A stretch of DNA of 46,031 nucleotides. Origin: Candidatus Saccharimonadales bacterium (GTDB taxonomy: Bacteria; Patescibacteriota; Saccharimonadia; Saccharimonadales; DASWIF01). Shown here piece after piece: positions 1-8,847 of the stretch. Positions within the stretch are counted from its first letter, which is position 1. Every line of letters starts with the position of its first letter. The notes beneath the pieces were generated by a model, which was given only the letters and a program-made list of their open reading frames with translations, was not told the DNA's origin and ran no database searches. Where the stretch lies: NCBI GenBank assembly GCA_036397795.1, contig DASWIF010000012.1, positions 1 through 46,031 of the forward strand, in the 5' to 3' direction. The position numbers and the translations under genes were made by a program.

Positions 1-767
1 AGGCTGGTTTTTAGCCGGTCAAAAGTGGCCCGGCCACCATCCGTTTCTATATAGCGCCGGGAAAAGTATCCGGCGCCAATGAGTAGTATCAATAGCAACC
101 ACCATAAATTGGTAATAAACCGGGACACCGACAACAACACGGCGGTTATAAACGGCAACGATTGGTTAAGGTCAGTATAGAGCAGCTCGACTTGAGGCAA
201 GACGGTAGTCAGCATAAAAATTATTACGCCTAAGATGACAACCAAAACAATCACTGGATAGACCAAAGCCCCCCTGACTTTAGACAGGATCTCAGCGTCC
301 TTTTCTTGCTGGGCGGCAATCCGCTCCAGCGCCAAATCAAGCGTTCCCGAAACTTCGCCTGCAGCCACTAGGCTGGTAAAAACACTATTAAAAACCTTGG
401 GATATTTTTCCAGCGACTTAGAAAAAGCGTTGCCGCCCTCAACGTCGGCGATAACCGAGCTGACGATTTGCGACAAGGCGTGATTGTCAATTTGTTCCTG
501 CACCGTTCTGAGGCTTTGGGTCAACGGCATACCGGCATTTATCAGCGTCGATAGTTGCCGGGCAAACAGTACCCGATCTTTGGCGGTTATGCGGTTTTTA
601 AATCCCGCTAGCAGGCCTTTTTTTTCGCCCTTAATGCGAATACTAACTGGGGCCAGACCTTGTTCGCTGAGCAACTTGGCGGCGGCCTGTTCTGATTGGG
701 CTTGAACGTCGGCTTTGATGGTTTGGCCGGTTTTAGTGTCGCGAGCGGTGTACTCGTAAGTCAGCAT
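1..767 (-). CDS. pilC: Type IV pilus inner-membrane platform protein PilC (3' end cut by window edge)
   Basis: An open frame starts at ATG 767 and runs off the left edge, giving at least 255 residues of a GspF/PilC platform protein. It begins MLTYEYTARDTKTGQ, has the typical first GspF domain (VLFARQLSTLINAGMPL near residue 70, VAAGEVSGTLDLALERIA near 130-150), then a long hydrophobic stretch (ALVYPVIVLVVILGVIIFMLTTVLP, from about residue 170). A second membrane segment follows near the edge. PilC-type proteins are polytopic inner-membrane proteins that couple the PilB/PilT motors to pilin assembly. Its start lies 3 bp after the pilT stop, so it is the last visible gene of the leftward pilus operon. 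Family assignment is firm; the second GspF domain is outside the window. Confidence 0.92.
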   Translation of the reverse strand, partial: MLTYEYTARDTKTGQTIKADVQAQSEQAAAKLLSEQGLAPVSIRIKGEKKGLLAGFKNRITAKDRVLFARQLSTLINAGMPLTQSLRTVQEQIDNHALSQIVSSVIADVEGGNAFSKSLEKYPKVFNSVFTSLVAAGEVSGTLDLALERIAAQQEKDAEILSKVRGALVYPVIVLVVILGVIIFMLTTVLPQVELLYTDLNQSLPFITAVLLSVSRFITNLWWLLLILLIGAGYFSRRYIETDGGRATFDRLKTS

Positions 768-770
768 AGG

Positions 771-1835
771 CTATCCGCGCATCATCCTATCGAGTTCTTC
801 CAGATCGACGGCGTAATTTCTAGCCTCGTCGTAGGTAATCGTACCGTTATGAATCATTTGAACTAAGGTTTTATCCATCGATTGCATACCGTGTTCAGCT
901 CCAGTTTGAATAACGGCCTCGAGCTGGTGAGATTTGCCCTCGCGAATAATATTTCTTACCGCCGGGGTGGCAACTAATATTTCGGCGGCGGCGGAGCGAC
1001 CCCCGCCAATAGCCGGTATCAAGCGCTGGGAACAAATCGCCATAAGGATATTAGCCAGTTGGGCTCTGATTTGAGGCTGCTGGTGCGGCGGAAAAACGTC
1101 AATCATACGATCGACCGACTGGCTAGCTGAGTTAGTGTGCAGAGTGGCAAACACCAAGTGCCCCGTTTCGGCGATGGTAATGGCGGCTGAGATGGTTTCC
1201 AAATCCCGCATCTCACCGATCAAGACGACGTCCGGATCCTGCCGCAGGCTGGAGCGCAAGGCCGCCGAGAAGGAATAAGTGTCGTAATGGACTTCGCGCT
1301 GGACGACCACGGCTTTTTTACTTTTATGGGTAAACTCGATCGGGTCTTCAATGGTAATTATGTGGGTAGCCCGTTCCTCGTTGATTTTGTCCACCAGTGC
1401 CGCCAAAGTAGTTGACTTACCCGAGCCGGTCGGGCCGGTGATTAGCACCAGTCCGCGCGGATAATCGGCAAAACCGTTTATGACGTTGGGCAAGCCCAAT
1501 TGCTCAATCGAGAGTATTTCATTTGGAATCAAACGCAAGGCGGCAGCTAAATTACCCCGCTCGTGAAACGAGTTGACCCGAAATCGGCCTAACTCGCCAA
1601 AAGCAAAGGAAAAATCGAATTCTTTGTCTTTGAGTAAAATCTGCTTTTGATCCTCGTCTAAAATGGCGAAGATCAGAGCCTCGACCGCTTCTTCGTCCAG
1701 TACCTTGCCCCCCTGAACGGGAGTTAGACTGCCGTCTATTCTGAGCATCGGCGGCAGGCCGACTTGAAGGTGAAGGTCAGATGCTTTCTTCTTAATGACC
1801 TCTTCCAGGAGTAATTCGATTCTTTGTTCAGCCAT
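771..1835 (-). CDS. pilT: Type IV pilus retraction ATPase PilT
   Basis: A 354-residue hexameric secretion ATPase of the PilT type. Visible motifs are Walker A GPTGSGKST (about residue 134), the Asp-box region HIITIEDPIEF, Walker B VVLIGEMRDLETISAA and the His-box FATLHTNSASQSVDRMIDVFP. The short N-terminal PAS-like domain (KKASDLHLQVGLPPMLRIDG) and the total length are normal for PilT and much shorter than PilB. PilT powers pilus retraction, giving twitching and DNA uptake, from the cytoplasmic face of the pilus base. It lies 17 bp after pilB and 3 bp before pilC. A good Shine-Dalgarno (GGAGGTGGGAAATG) supports the start. Retraction capability suggests pili used dynamically, for example for host attachment or DNA import; the latter is inference. 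Confidence 0.95.
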   Translation of the reverse strand: MAEQRIELLLEEVIKKKASDLHLQVGLPPMLRIDGSLTPVQGGKVLDEEAVEALIFAILDEDQKQILLKDKEFDFSFAFGELGRFRVNSFHERGNLAAALRLIPNEILSIEQLGLPNVINGFADYPRGLVLITGPTGSGKSTTLAALVDKINEERATHIITIEDPIEFTHKSKKAVVVQREVHYDTYSFSAALRSSLRQDPDVVLIGEMRDLETISAAITIAETGHLVFATLHTNSASQSVDRMIDVFPPHQQPQIRAQLANILMAICSQRLIPAIGGGRSAAAEILVATPAVRNIIREGKSHQLEAVIQTGAEHGMQSMDKTLVQMIHNGTITYDEARNYAVDLEELDRMMRG

Positions 1836-1852
1836 TTCCCACCTCCGTTTAC

Positions 1853-3652
1853 TTACGCGCTATCCAGCGCGGCTACCCGGTTGACTTCGGCGATTGAGGT
1901 TAACCCCTGCAGCGCCTTTAAGTAACCGTCCTCGCGCATCGTTACCGTGCCTTGAGCTTGCGCCAGTTTCTGGATTTCACCGCTGGTCGATCGTTTGGTA
2001 ATCAAGTTTTCAATCTCCTCGTTGACGTCTATGACCTCGTACAACCCCATTCGGCCCTTATAGCCGCCGGGATTTTGCTTACTGTCATGACCTTTATACA
2101 AAGTATAAGCTTTTTCACCGGCCAGAGGCAAATTGTCGTAACCCAGATCCTGGGCCGCCTGGGCGGCGTCTTCTTTGGTTTTGGGCAGCAAGCGGCCCAA
2201 TGTCTCCTGGATGGACTTGGTCTCGGCGTCGTTAGACTGATATTCTTCCTTGCCGCCTTCGTCTATGCGCCTGACTAGCCGCTGGCCAATGACGGTATTA
2301 ACCGTACTGGCGATCAAAAACGGTTCGATGCCCATATCCAACAAACGCGGCAACACGCCCGAAGCCGAGTTGGTATGAAGAGTTGAAAATACCAAATGCC
2401 CGGTCAGCGCGGCTTGAACTGCCAGCTGGGCGGTCTCTTTGTCCCTAATCTCCCCGACCAGCACCACGTCCGGGTCCTGACGCAAAATAGCCCGCAGCCC
2501 GGAAGCAAAGGTCAGACCGACATCAGAGTTGACTTGAATTTGATTAACCCCACTCATCTTGTACTCCACCGGATCTTCCAGCGTAACGATGTTTATCTCG
2601 TCGGAAATAATTTCCTGTATCAAGGCATACATTGAAGTTGACTTACCTGATCCAGTCGGACCGCTGGTTAAGACCATGCCGTTGGGTTGTTTGATACCTT
2701 CTCGAATCGTTCTTAGGGCCCGGCCGCGATAACCCATGTCCTCTAACTTGAGGCTGACTCCGGATTTATCCAGCAGCCTAATGACAACCTGCTCTCCCCA
2801 GACCACCGGCGAGATAGCAATTCTTAAGTCAACTTCCTTTTCGGCTACCAAAATATCAAACTGGCCGTCTTGGGGTACCCGGTGCTCGTCAATTTTGAGC
2901 GAACTGAGAATTTTAACCCGAGAAACCAATGCCGGCTCAATTGATTTGGGCAACCGCATGATTTCTCTTAAAACACCGTCAATCCGGGCTCGGATCTTAA
3001 CGTCGGTTGGCATGGGCTCAATATGGATGTCGGACGCGCCCGATTTGGCGGCATAGTCCAAAATAGTCGTCAGTGCCCGGCTAATCGGCGAGTCTTGGAC
3101 GATTGTTTTGATGTCTTTGTCTTTTTTCTTATCGCTTTTGTGCTCGTCCTCGGCTTGATCGGCAGCTTTTTCTTCAGCTCCCAAAGCGGCGGATATGCCT
3201 TCATCCAAACCGACGTGATACTGGGCCAAAATTCCCTTTATACCTGTTTCGGACGCCAGATATACCTTCAGCGGACGGCTGATTTTATTCGATAAGAAAT
3301 CCACTGCTTGAACATTATTGGCGTCTAGCATCGCCACCACTAACCTGTTATTCATCTCTCCCAGCGGAACGGCCATAAAACGTTCGGCGATATCTTTTGG
3401 CACGAGATTTAGAACTTTTGGGTCGATCGCCGCTTCTGATAAGTTCACGTAGGGCACGTTGGTGACGTTGGCGAGGGTTTTTGTCAGCTGTTCGTCGTTT
3501 AAGACGCCCTTTTTAATCAATAACTGAAACAACGGTTCTTTGGCCTTGGCGGCTTCGTCTTTATAGGAGGCCAGGTCTTCGTCGGCAATTAAACCAGCTG
3601 AAACCAAGGCTTCCTCAACCTGTTGCTGGTTTTCCGTCGAGAGGACACTCAT
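1853..3652 (-). CDS. pilB: Type IV pilus extension ATPase PilB/GspE
   Basis: A 599-residue GspE/PilB assembly ATPase. It has an N-terminal MshEN-like domain (about 15-150), a charged acidic linker (about 155-180, KKKDKDIK), then the ATPase core with Walker A GPTGSGKST, TLEDPVEYKM, Walker B DPDVVLVGEIRDKETA and the His-box FSTLHTNSASGVLPRLLDMG. PilB polymerises pilins at the inner membrane. The C-terminal region normally carries a CxxC...CxxC zinc motif before the GY.GR.GLYE sequence; here GGYKGRMGLYEVI is present but the preceding insert (about 465-525) contains no cysteine, and the whole protein has none. It sits between a small membrane protein (12 bp upstream) and pilT. Confidence 0.95.
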   Translation of the reverse strand: MSVLSTENQQQVEEALVSAGLIADEDLASYKDEAAKAKEPLFQLLIKKGVLNDEQLTKTLANVTNVPYVNLSEAAIDPKVLNLVPKDIAERFMAVPLGEMNNRLVVAMLDANNVQAVDFLSNKISRPLKVYLASETGIKGILAQYHVGLDEGISAALGAEEKAADQAEDEHKSDKKKDKDIKTIVQDSPISRALTTILDYAAKSGASDIHIEPMPTDVKIRARIDGVLREIMRLPKSIEPALVSRVKILSSLKIDEHRVPQDGQFDILVAEKEVDLRIAISPVVWGEQVVIRLLDKSGVSLKLEDMGYRGRALRTIREGIKQPNGMVLTSGPTGSGKSTSMYALIQEIISDEINIVTLEDPVEYKMSGVNQIQVNSDVGLTFASGLRAILRQDPDVVLVGEIRDKETAQLAVQAALTGHLVFSTLHTNSASGVLPRLLDMGIEPFLIASTVNTVIGQRLVRRIDEGGKEEYQSNDAETKSIQETLGRLLPKTKEDAAQAAQDLGYDNLPLAGEKAYTLYKGHDSKQNPGGYKGRMGLYEVIDVNEEIENLITKRSTSGEIQKLAQAQGTVTMREDGYLKALQGLTSIAEVNRVAALDSA

Positions 3653-3664
3653 ATTGCCGAGAAT

Positions 3665-3919
3665 TTAGTCGTTACTCTCAACAAACGGGGTATTGGTACC
3701 GTCGTCGCCAATCCGAATTAGTTCTGTCGGGTTTAAGGCTTCGTCATTGAATATATTGTCACTGGGAACACCAAACTCAGCGCTGATTGGGTTGATGACT
3801 TCCACTTCCGTCGAGCGGTTGGCGTCGGTGTTAATAATGGCATTACCCAAAAAGTAAGAAGCCACTAAACTGATGCTTACGACCAAAATTACGACGGCAA
3901 TGTCACCTTGTTTGATCAT
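3665..3919 (-). CDS. Small membrane-anchored protein in the pilus operon
   Basis: An 84-residue protein that I do not recognise. It has one N-terminal membrane helix (about residues 7-28, AVVILVVSISLVASYFLG) followed by a polar, acidic tail of about 55 residues rich in Asn, Asp and Glu. Its start overlaps the pilO stop by 4 bp (ATGA) and it ends 12 bp before pilB, so it is translationally coupled inside the pilus operon. By position it corresponds to PilP in other pilM-N-O-P clusters, but it is too short for PilP, shows no lipobox and no beta domain. A role as a pilus accessory subunit or assembly-complex anchor is inference from context only. Confidence 0.75.
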   Translation of the reverse strand: MIKQGDIAVVILVVSISLVASYFLGNAIINTDANRSTEVEVINPISAEFGVPSDNIFNDEALNPTELIRIGDDGTNTPFVESND

Positions 3920-4536
3920 TGGACTACCTTTGTCTCCGTGCCGATATCGGCCTTAGGTTGAAAATATGTTGAGATCGCGATGTCCGCCGTAATGGCTTGA
4001 TCGGTACCGGAGATTGACAAAGCCCGAACCTGGAAGGGCCGGATGCTCCTATCAAGGTTGTCCACGAACTTTTTGAGGCTGTCGTAGCTACCGGCTACGC
4101 TGATGGAAAAGGCCATCTCAAACGGCGAGGGCGTAACTGCCGTGCCGGGTGCTTCATTGCTTTGATCAGTTCCGGCAAAGCCAGTCAGCTCCAGACCGCT
4201 ACGCTTGGCAATCGAGTTAACTGACGTGACCAGCGCGGCGTAATCGTAGGTGCTCGGCAGAGCGTCTAGTATTTCACTAGACTTGACGCCGCTGGCTTCA
4301 AAAACAGAAAATTGCGCAGTCAATTCATCGGCATTGATTAGATTCTGCCTAAGCGTTACCTTGGCCAGGTTCTTCTCTTTGATAACCCGGCTGTTATAAC
4401 CCCTCAAATCCCACAAAAAATTAACAGTAACAATCGAGAACGACACGACAATGGACGCGATTACTACACTAGTCAAGACCGTCGATTTAGCTTTTTCTAT
4501 GGCTTGGCGCTTGGTCGAGAAGATAGCTAATTTCAT
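3916..4536 (-). CDS. pilO: Type IV pilus alignment protein PilO
   Basis: A 206-residue PilO-like protein. An upstream in-frame ATG at 4569 would overlap pilN by 32 bp; I prefer the ATG at 4536, which follows the pilN TGA by one base and gives MKLAIFSTKRQA. There is a short cytoplasmic part, a membrane helix (about 22-45, VLTSVVIASIVVSFSIVTVNFLW), a coiled region with Lys/Glu, and a periplasmic ferredoxin-like domain. PilO pairs with PilN to form the alignment complex between PilM in the cytoplasm and outer components. Sequence similarity is low, as is normal for PilO, so the call rests on architecture and on its position after pilM-pilN. Confidence 0.85.
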   Translation of the reverse strand: MKLAIFSTKRQAIEKAKSTVLTSVVIASIVVSFSIVTVNFLWDLRGYNSRVIKEKNLAKVTLRQNLINADELTAQFSVFEASGVKSSEILDALPSTYDYAALVTSVNSIAKRSGLELTGFAGTDQSNEAPGTAVTPSPFEMAFSISVAGSYDSLKKFVDNLDRSIRPFQVRALSISGTDQAITADIAISTYFQPKADIGTETKVVQ

Positions 4537-4537
4537 C

Positions 4538-5254
4538 TCAGTTTTGCCCCTCTTCGCTCGGCGCCGCAAATAAGCCAGTCGGTCTTTCCTTGACCGAGTT
4601 ACTGGTCGTGATTTTAGGAACGCTCAGTTTAGCGCCGGTCTTGGTGTTATCAAACAAAACCGGGTCAAACTTCAGGACAATCTTAAAAGTATTTCTATCT
4701 TCTTCAACCGAAAATTCTAAAATCACGCTGGTAAGTGGCTTGATGACTTCTGGCGCGCCGTCAAAAGTGAATTCGGCATTCTTTAAGGTGTCGACAAAAA
4801 CATTGACGGCGTTGGCGTCGGGACCGCTGCCATTAATTTCCGCCCCGGCTTCACCCTCAGCACCAAATAGCGCGTTCTCGGAGGTACCGCCAAAGAAAAA
4901 GTCGACTTTGATTAATGAAATGTCTTTCGGTATTAACGTATTGAGGTAATCGAATAAACGCTGAGCCGCCGGTTTCTGATCGTGCAGGCTCGGCAAAGCC
5001 TCAATCTGTTTTTGAATGGTCACTATCTTGTCTAGGTCCGGTTTTGACTGAAGTTGGGCCAACGCTTCATCTATCTCGCTTTGGGTATTTGACCGTTCCA
5101 GCCGTTGGTATCCGAAGACAAAAATGGCTAACAGAATAGCGACGGTCACAAACAGCAGGCTGGTTATTATTGAACCTACCATCAATAGCCGTTTCAGCCG
5201 TTGGGTCTGTAAATACTCCTTTTTGATGTCAGGTAGGAGGTTGAGACTAATCAT
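4538..5254 (-). CDS. pilN: Type IV pilus alignment protein PilN
   Basis: A 238-residue bitopic protein. The N-terminus MISLNLLPDIKKEYLQTQRLKR is the typical PilN cytoplasmic tail (INLLP motif) that binds the groove of PilM. It is followed by a membrane helix (about 24-48), a coiled coil (about 50-90) and a periplasmic domain. The start overlaps the pilM stop by 4 bp, indicating translational coupling. The C-terminal part has a small Gly/Ala/Glu-rich insert (about residues 125-150) that I cannot interpret. It ends with TGA, direct evidence that UGA is read as stop here. Confidence 0.9.
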   Translation of the reverse strand: MISLNLLPDIKKEYLQTQRLKRLLMVGSIITSLLFVTVAILLAIFVFGYQRLERSNTQSEIDEALAQLQSKPDLDKIVTIQKQIEALPSLHDQKPAAQRLFDYLNTLIPKDISLIKVDFFFGGTSENALFGAEGEAGAEINGSGPDANAVNVFVDTLKNAEFTFDGAPEVIKPLTSVILEFSVEEDRNTFKIVLKFDPVLFDNTKTGAKLSVPKITTSNSVKERPTGLFAAPSEEGQN

Positions 5255-6300
5255 ATCGATGCTCTTTCGGCTAAACCGACCGCTACGGAAAAATGATTGG
5301 ATAGCGCGATCAAATCATTGTGCTTCGATTGTGGGTAGGACACATTTAGCCAGGCGTTGCCGATTTCCACTTGGAGGCCAACCTTGTTGGCCAGATGAAG
5401 CGGAAACCCGGGCAGGGTCGCCGCGCCGCCGGAAACGATGATTTTATCCAGCTTGACGCCGCCGTATCGCGCGTCAAAGTATTTGATTGATTTTTGAACC
5501 TCGCTGACCACGCTGTCGATCGTGCCCTCCAGAGCCCTATAGATCTGACCCTCGAGCTTGTCCTGGTTTAGGCCGAACTTATAAACAAATTGGGTTGCCT
5601 GCTTTTCGTCAACGTTGAGATTCTGCTGAGCCGCCTTAACAAACGTCGAACCGCCAGTCGGAATAGAGCGTACCAGCCGTGGATTGCCGCCATAATTAAT
5701 AACCAAATCAGTAGCTCTATCGCCGATGTCGACAATCAGCCCGGCCCCAGTCGAACCCAGCGGCAATAGCGAGCGGCAAAGCGCTAAACCGTCGGGCTCG
5801 AGCGCCACGACGTTAAGACCAATCCCCTCAAGCAGATCAAGCCGGCCCTCGGCAAAGGAGTTGGATACGGCCGAGATCAGAACCTCTACTTTGTCCTGAC
5901 CGGTCGGGGAATCGCCCAGCACTGCCCAGTCGACTTTGGACTCACTTATGGACATCGGGATGTGTGTCTCCAATTGGTATTGGATAGTTTTCTCTAGTTC
6001 ATGTTGGGCTAATTTGGGAAAATCAACCACCGTGGCAAACATCTTATTAGAAGGTATTCCCACCACGACTTCCTTTACGCCCACACCCGTTTGCTTGACT
6101 GCCTGGGCAATCACGTCGGCTAGTCGCTTTTGGTCGCTGGCGGAATCGCTCTCAGCTGTTTTGGCGTCAATCGGCACGCTGCCATAACGAACCAAGCTCT
6201 TGGTTCCGCCGCCACCCCGCAGTTGGACAATCCGAACAGCCGTCGTCCCGATGTCTAGGGCAAAAAATTCACTAAAACCAAGTAAGCTCTTGAGGTTCAT
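5251..6300 (-). CDS. pilM: Type IV pilus assembly protein PilM (actin-like ATPase)
   Basis: A 349-residue FtsA/actin-fold protein. Motifs are phosphate-1 FALDIGTTAVRIVQL (about 13-27), phosphate-2 GLIVDIGDRATDLVI (about 188-202) and the adenosine motif IIVSGGAATLPGF (about 288-300). PilM binds ATP and the PilN tail at the cytoplasmic face of the pilus machine. It is the first gene of the tightly packed pilM-N-O-x-B-T-C run. An extended -10-like TGCTAAAAT lies at 6311-6319, 10 nt before the ATG, so a promoter just in front of pilM is possible, although GGAAGAAG in that gap could also act as a ribosome binding site. Confidence 0.95.
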   Translation of the reverse strand: MNLKSLLGFSEFFALDIGTTAVRIVQLRGGGGTKSLVRYGSVPIDAKTAESDSASDQKRLADVIAQAVKQTGVGVKEVVVGIPSNKMFATVVDFPKLAQHELEKTIQYQLETHIPMSISESKVDWAVLGDSPTGQDKVEVLISAVSNSFAEGRLDLLEGIGLNVVALEPDGLALCRSLLPLGSTGAGLIVDIGDRATDLVINYGGNPRLVRSIPTGGSTFVKAAQQNLNVDEKQATQFVYKFGLNQDKLEGQIYRALEGTIDSVVSEVQKSIKYFDARYGGVKLDKIIVSGGAATLPGFPLHLANKVGLQVEIGNAWLNVSYPQSKHNDLIALSNHFSVAVGLAERASI

Positions 6301-6354
6301 CTTCTTCCGTATTTTAGCATAAGCTTTTTATCCCACCCATCTTTAAATACTTAC

Positions 6355-8847
6355 CTAAAACACCGGAGGTAGATCTCTGACTGATTGAGTCTCGAGCGCA
6401 TTCGGATCGCCTAATAAAAGTGGGGGGTTGGCGTATAGCTCGGGGCCAAAGCGGAATATCTCGGCATGGCCGGTTCGGAGTACGCCTCGGAGTACGCCCT
6501 GACGGGTTCGGTTCAAAATCAGTTGCTTGGCAATGACGGCTCCTCTGATTTCTAGCCGGTTGTTACACAAACCGGTAGACAGTGTGTTGATCTCTGCACC
6601 ACTGACTTCTACGCAAGTGTGAATGAAGCCGCCGCCACCACTAGGCGGCACAGTTTCGTCAAACAATGACACGTATAGCCCATCCAGCCGGGTGACGTCC
6701 CGCTCGATATAGATATTGCCCCGGACAATCAAGGCAAAGGCCGGTCCGCTGATCGAACCATTGTTGCTGCTAAAACCGCTCTGGTTATATTCAATATTGC
6801 CCCTTATCTGAACATCGCCGCTAATAATTATGGTGGTGCGTCCGTTTATCGTCCAGCCGCTGTTGCGTCCTAGTTTAAAATTAGAATTCGGATCGGACTT
6901 ATTGATAAAGTACTGACCGGTTGGAGGCACGCTAGTGTAAGCGTTGGGAGCGGTCTGGGTTAAGCTATCGCTCTTATCTAAGTAGTTAAATAGGTCGTAA
7001 ATACAAAGTGGGCTAGCACCAAGGTTGCCCAGCGGTCCGGTGTTAGCAAACGTCAAAGCCGTGCCGGTGGGATTACCGAGCGTGCCAAACTGGTTAATGT
7101 CGCCCAGGCTCATGGCAGCCAAGTCGCCATAGGCGCCAACGCCGCCGTGTTCAAACCCGCGGATGCCCGCCTGGCCCATGGTTGTAACGCCAGAGCAATC
7201 CAGCGGATCAGACGCTGGATTGGTTCGATTAGCGTTGGCAAAAACCCCGCCCGACCAAATGTCATTGTTGGCAATTCTAAAATAAGGCGCTTCTTTAATA
7301 AGAATGCAGACGTCGTCAAAAATCCAAGCCGGCCCGTCTTCGTCGTCCGTTGTGTTGTCGGTGTTGTCTTCCGTAGCTGAGCCCGGTGGCCCGCCGGCCG
7401 GTCGAACGATGCCGATAAAGCACACTTCGTCTCCGGGCCGGGCGTTACTATTAACCTCGTAGGTTACTCCTCTGATCCGGCTTTGGCCGGGATCCAGCCC
7501 CGATTGGTCCCAGACCGCGCCCATGGTGGTGTTATCTATTGAACTGGCGCTGGGCTGAGATCGACTAACAATCCTGAGGATATTTTGAGCGGTTGCGCGC
7601 CAGTTGTTTCCGCCACTAACCTGAACTCTATGCTCGTACCTATCGCCCGAAATTTCACCATTATTAATAACCTCGCTATCGACTGTGAACCTATCCCCCG
7701 GAAACAATACCGAACTACTATTTACGCCCCTAAGTTGAATATCGTAATCCCACGCCCCGCTTACCGGGCATAAGATCCGATAGTTAATTGAGTCATATGG
7801 CAATCGGAACTGAATACCGTTAGTTTTCTTGACGTTATACCAAGTCCATTCGTAAACGAAACCTTTCTGCACCGTTATCTCGGCCCAGCCATTTGGACTA
7901 CCGGGTATACCATTGCCTAACCAGCCACTAGTAGCATTAAAATTGTTAGTGCCGCTGTAATCCATAAACCAAGTCTGGTTAACGCTACCATCGCTGCGCC
8001 GTAACTCTCGTACTTCCATTCTATAGTTACTATTGTTCTGAATTGTTGCACCATTAATACCAGCGCGGTCATCATCAAACCATTCCAGCCTCACGTCTAC
8101 TGGATCGGTTACGTCGCAATCCGGTGCGAACCCCAAATTAAAATCCGTCAAGGTATCATTCGTGCCGTTCCTGTCTTGAAAAGCAAATTTAGCGTTACCG
8201 TTGTCTCTGGTGCCAATGGCTTCTGCCCCCGGAGCTCGGACTTTAAAGGCATTGACACCGCCGACTCCGGCCGTATCAACCCTCAACTCGACCACATAAT
8301 AGCCGTCGTAGGCCTTCTTGCCGCCTGTATTAATTTGCTCCAGCTGGTTTCTGGGAAAGGTTAAATCAACCGGCTGGCACTGCGCGTTGCCTACTTGGCC
8401 CCAATCCCTACTGGAGTATGAATCCAATAAAGTTGCAGTATCCGTAACGTCATTGCCGCTTACTTTATACACATTGAAGACTGTCGGGGCATACACGTCG
8501 GAATCAATATCTCCTGATCCGATCGCGCCAGAACAGACGTCAGGATGCAGTAATCGTACGGTTTGTGGTCCGATTATGCTTGGTGGAAAGTAAATTCTGA
8601 CCCTAGAGCTCGGGGCGTCCAGACCATTACCCGCACCATAATTAGCTACCAGCATCCAAACGTCGCCACCGCCATTACCCGACGGACTGGCGCCTGGTAC
8701 AAAATTATTCGGTTCGGGCATTCGGTTGGTAACCGAAAAAGCCCCTTGAGCGTAAGCTTGATCGTGGTTGAATACTGCCCAGGCAAGGACAGTCATCAGT
8801 AATAAGATTACGGTTTTGATATGGCTCGTGACTAATTGATAGGTCAT
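6355..8847 (-). CDS. Large secreted cysteine-containing protein next to the pilus operon (adhesin candidate)
   Basis: An 830-residue protein I cannot assign to a named family. It starts with a clear signal peptide: a hydrophobic core (about 13-26, TVILLLMTVLAWAVF) and a probable AYA|QG cleavage site near residue 33. The mature part is rich in Asn, Gly, Ser and Thr with long predicted beta stretches, typical of extracellular adhesins. It holds ten cysteines spread along the chain, striking because cytosolic proteins here have almost none. The C-terminal 200 residues contain beta-helix-like segments (TIIISGDVQIRGNIEYNQ, FALIVRGNIYIERDV) resembling surface or pilus-associated proteins. There is no C-terminal membrane helix or LPxTG. 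It overlaps the TPR gene upstream by 4 bp and ends 54 bp before pilM, so it probably works with the pili or cell surface; this is inference. Confidence 0.8.
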   Translation of the reverse strand: MTYQLVTSHIKTVILLLMTVLAWAVFNHDQAYAQGAFSVTNRMPEPNNFVPGASPSGNGGGDVWMLVANYGAGNGLDAPSSRVRIYFPPSIIGPQTVRLLHPDVCSGAIGSGDIDSDVYAPTVFNVYKVSGNDVTDTATLLDSYSSRDWGQVGNAQCQPVDLTFPRNQLEQINTGGKKAYDGYYVVELRVDTAGVGGVNAFKVRAPGAEAIGTRDNGNAKFAFQDRNGTNDTLTDFNLGFAPDCDVTDPVDVRLEWFDDDRAGINGATIQNNSNYRMEVRELRRSDGSVNQTWFMDYSGTNNFNATSGWLGNGIPGSPNGWAEITVQKGFVYEWTWYNVKKTNGIQFRLPYDSINYRILCPVSGAWDYDIQLRGVNSSSVLFPGDRFTVDSEVINNGEISGDRYEHRVQVSGGNNWRATAQNILRIVSRSQPSASSIDNTTMGAVWDQSGLDPGQSRIRGVTYEVNSNARPGDEVCFIGIVRPAGGPPGSATEDNTDNTTDDEDGPAWIFDDVCILIKEAPYFRIANNDIWSGGVFANANRTNPASDPLDCSGVTTMGQAGIRGFEHGGVGAYGDLAAMSLGDINQFGTLGNPTGTALTFANTGPLGNLGASPLCIYDLFNYLDKSDSLTQTAPNAYTSVPPTGQYFINKSDPNSNFKLGRNSGWTINGRTTIIISGDVQIRGNIEYNQSGFSSNNGSISGPAFALIVRGNIYIERDVTRLDGLYVSLFDETVPPSGGGGFIHTCVEVSGAEINTLSTGLCNNRLEIRGAVIAKQLILNRTRQGVLRGVLRTGHAEIFRFGPELYANPPLLLGDPNALETQSVRDLPPVF

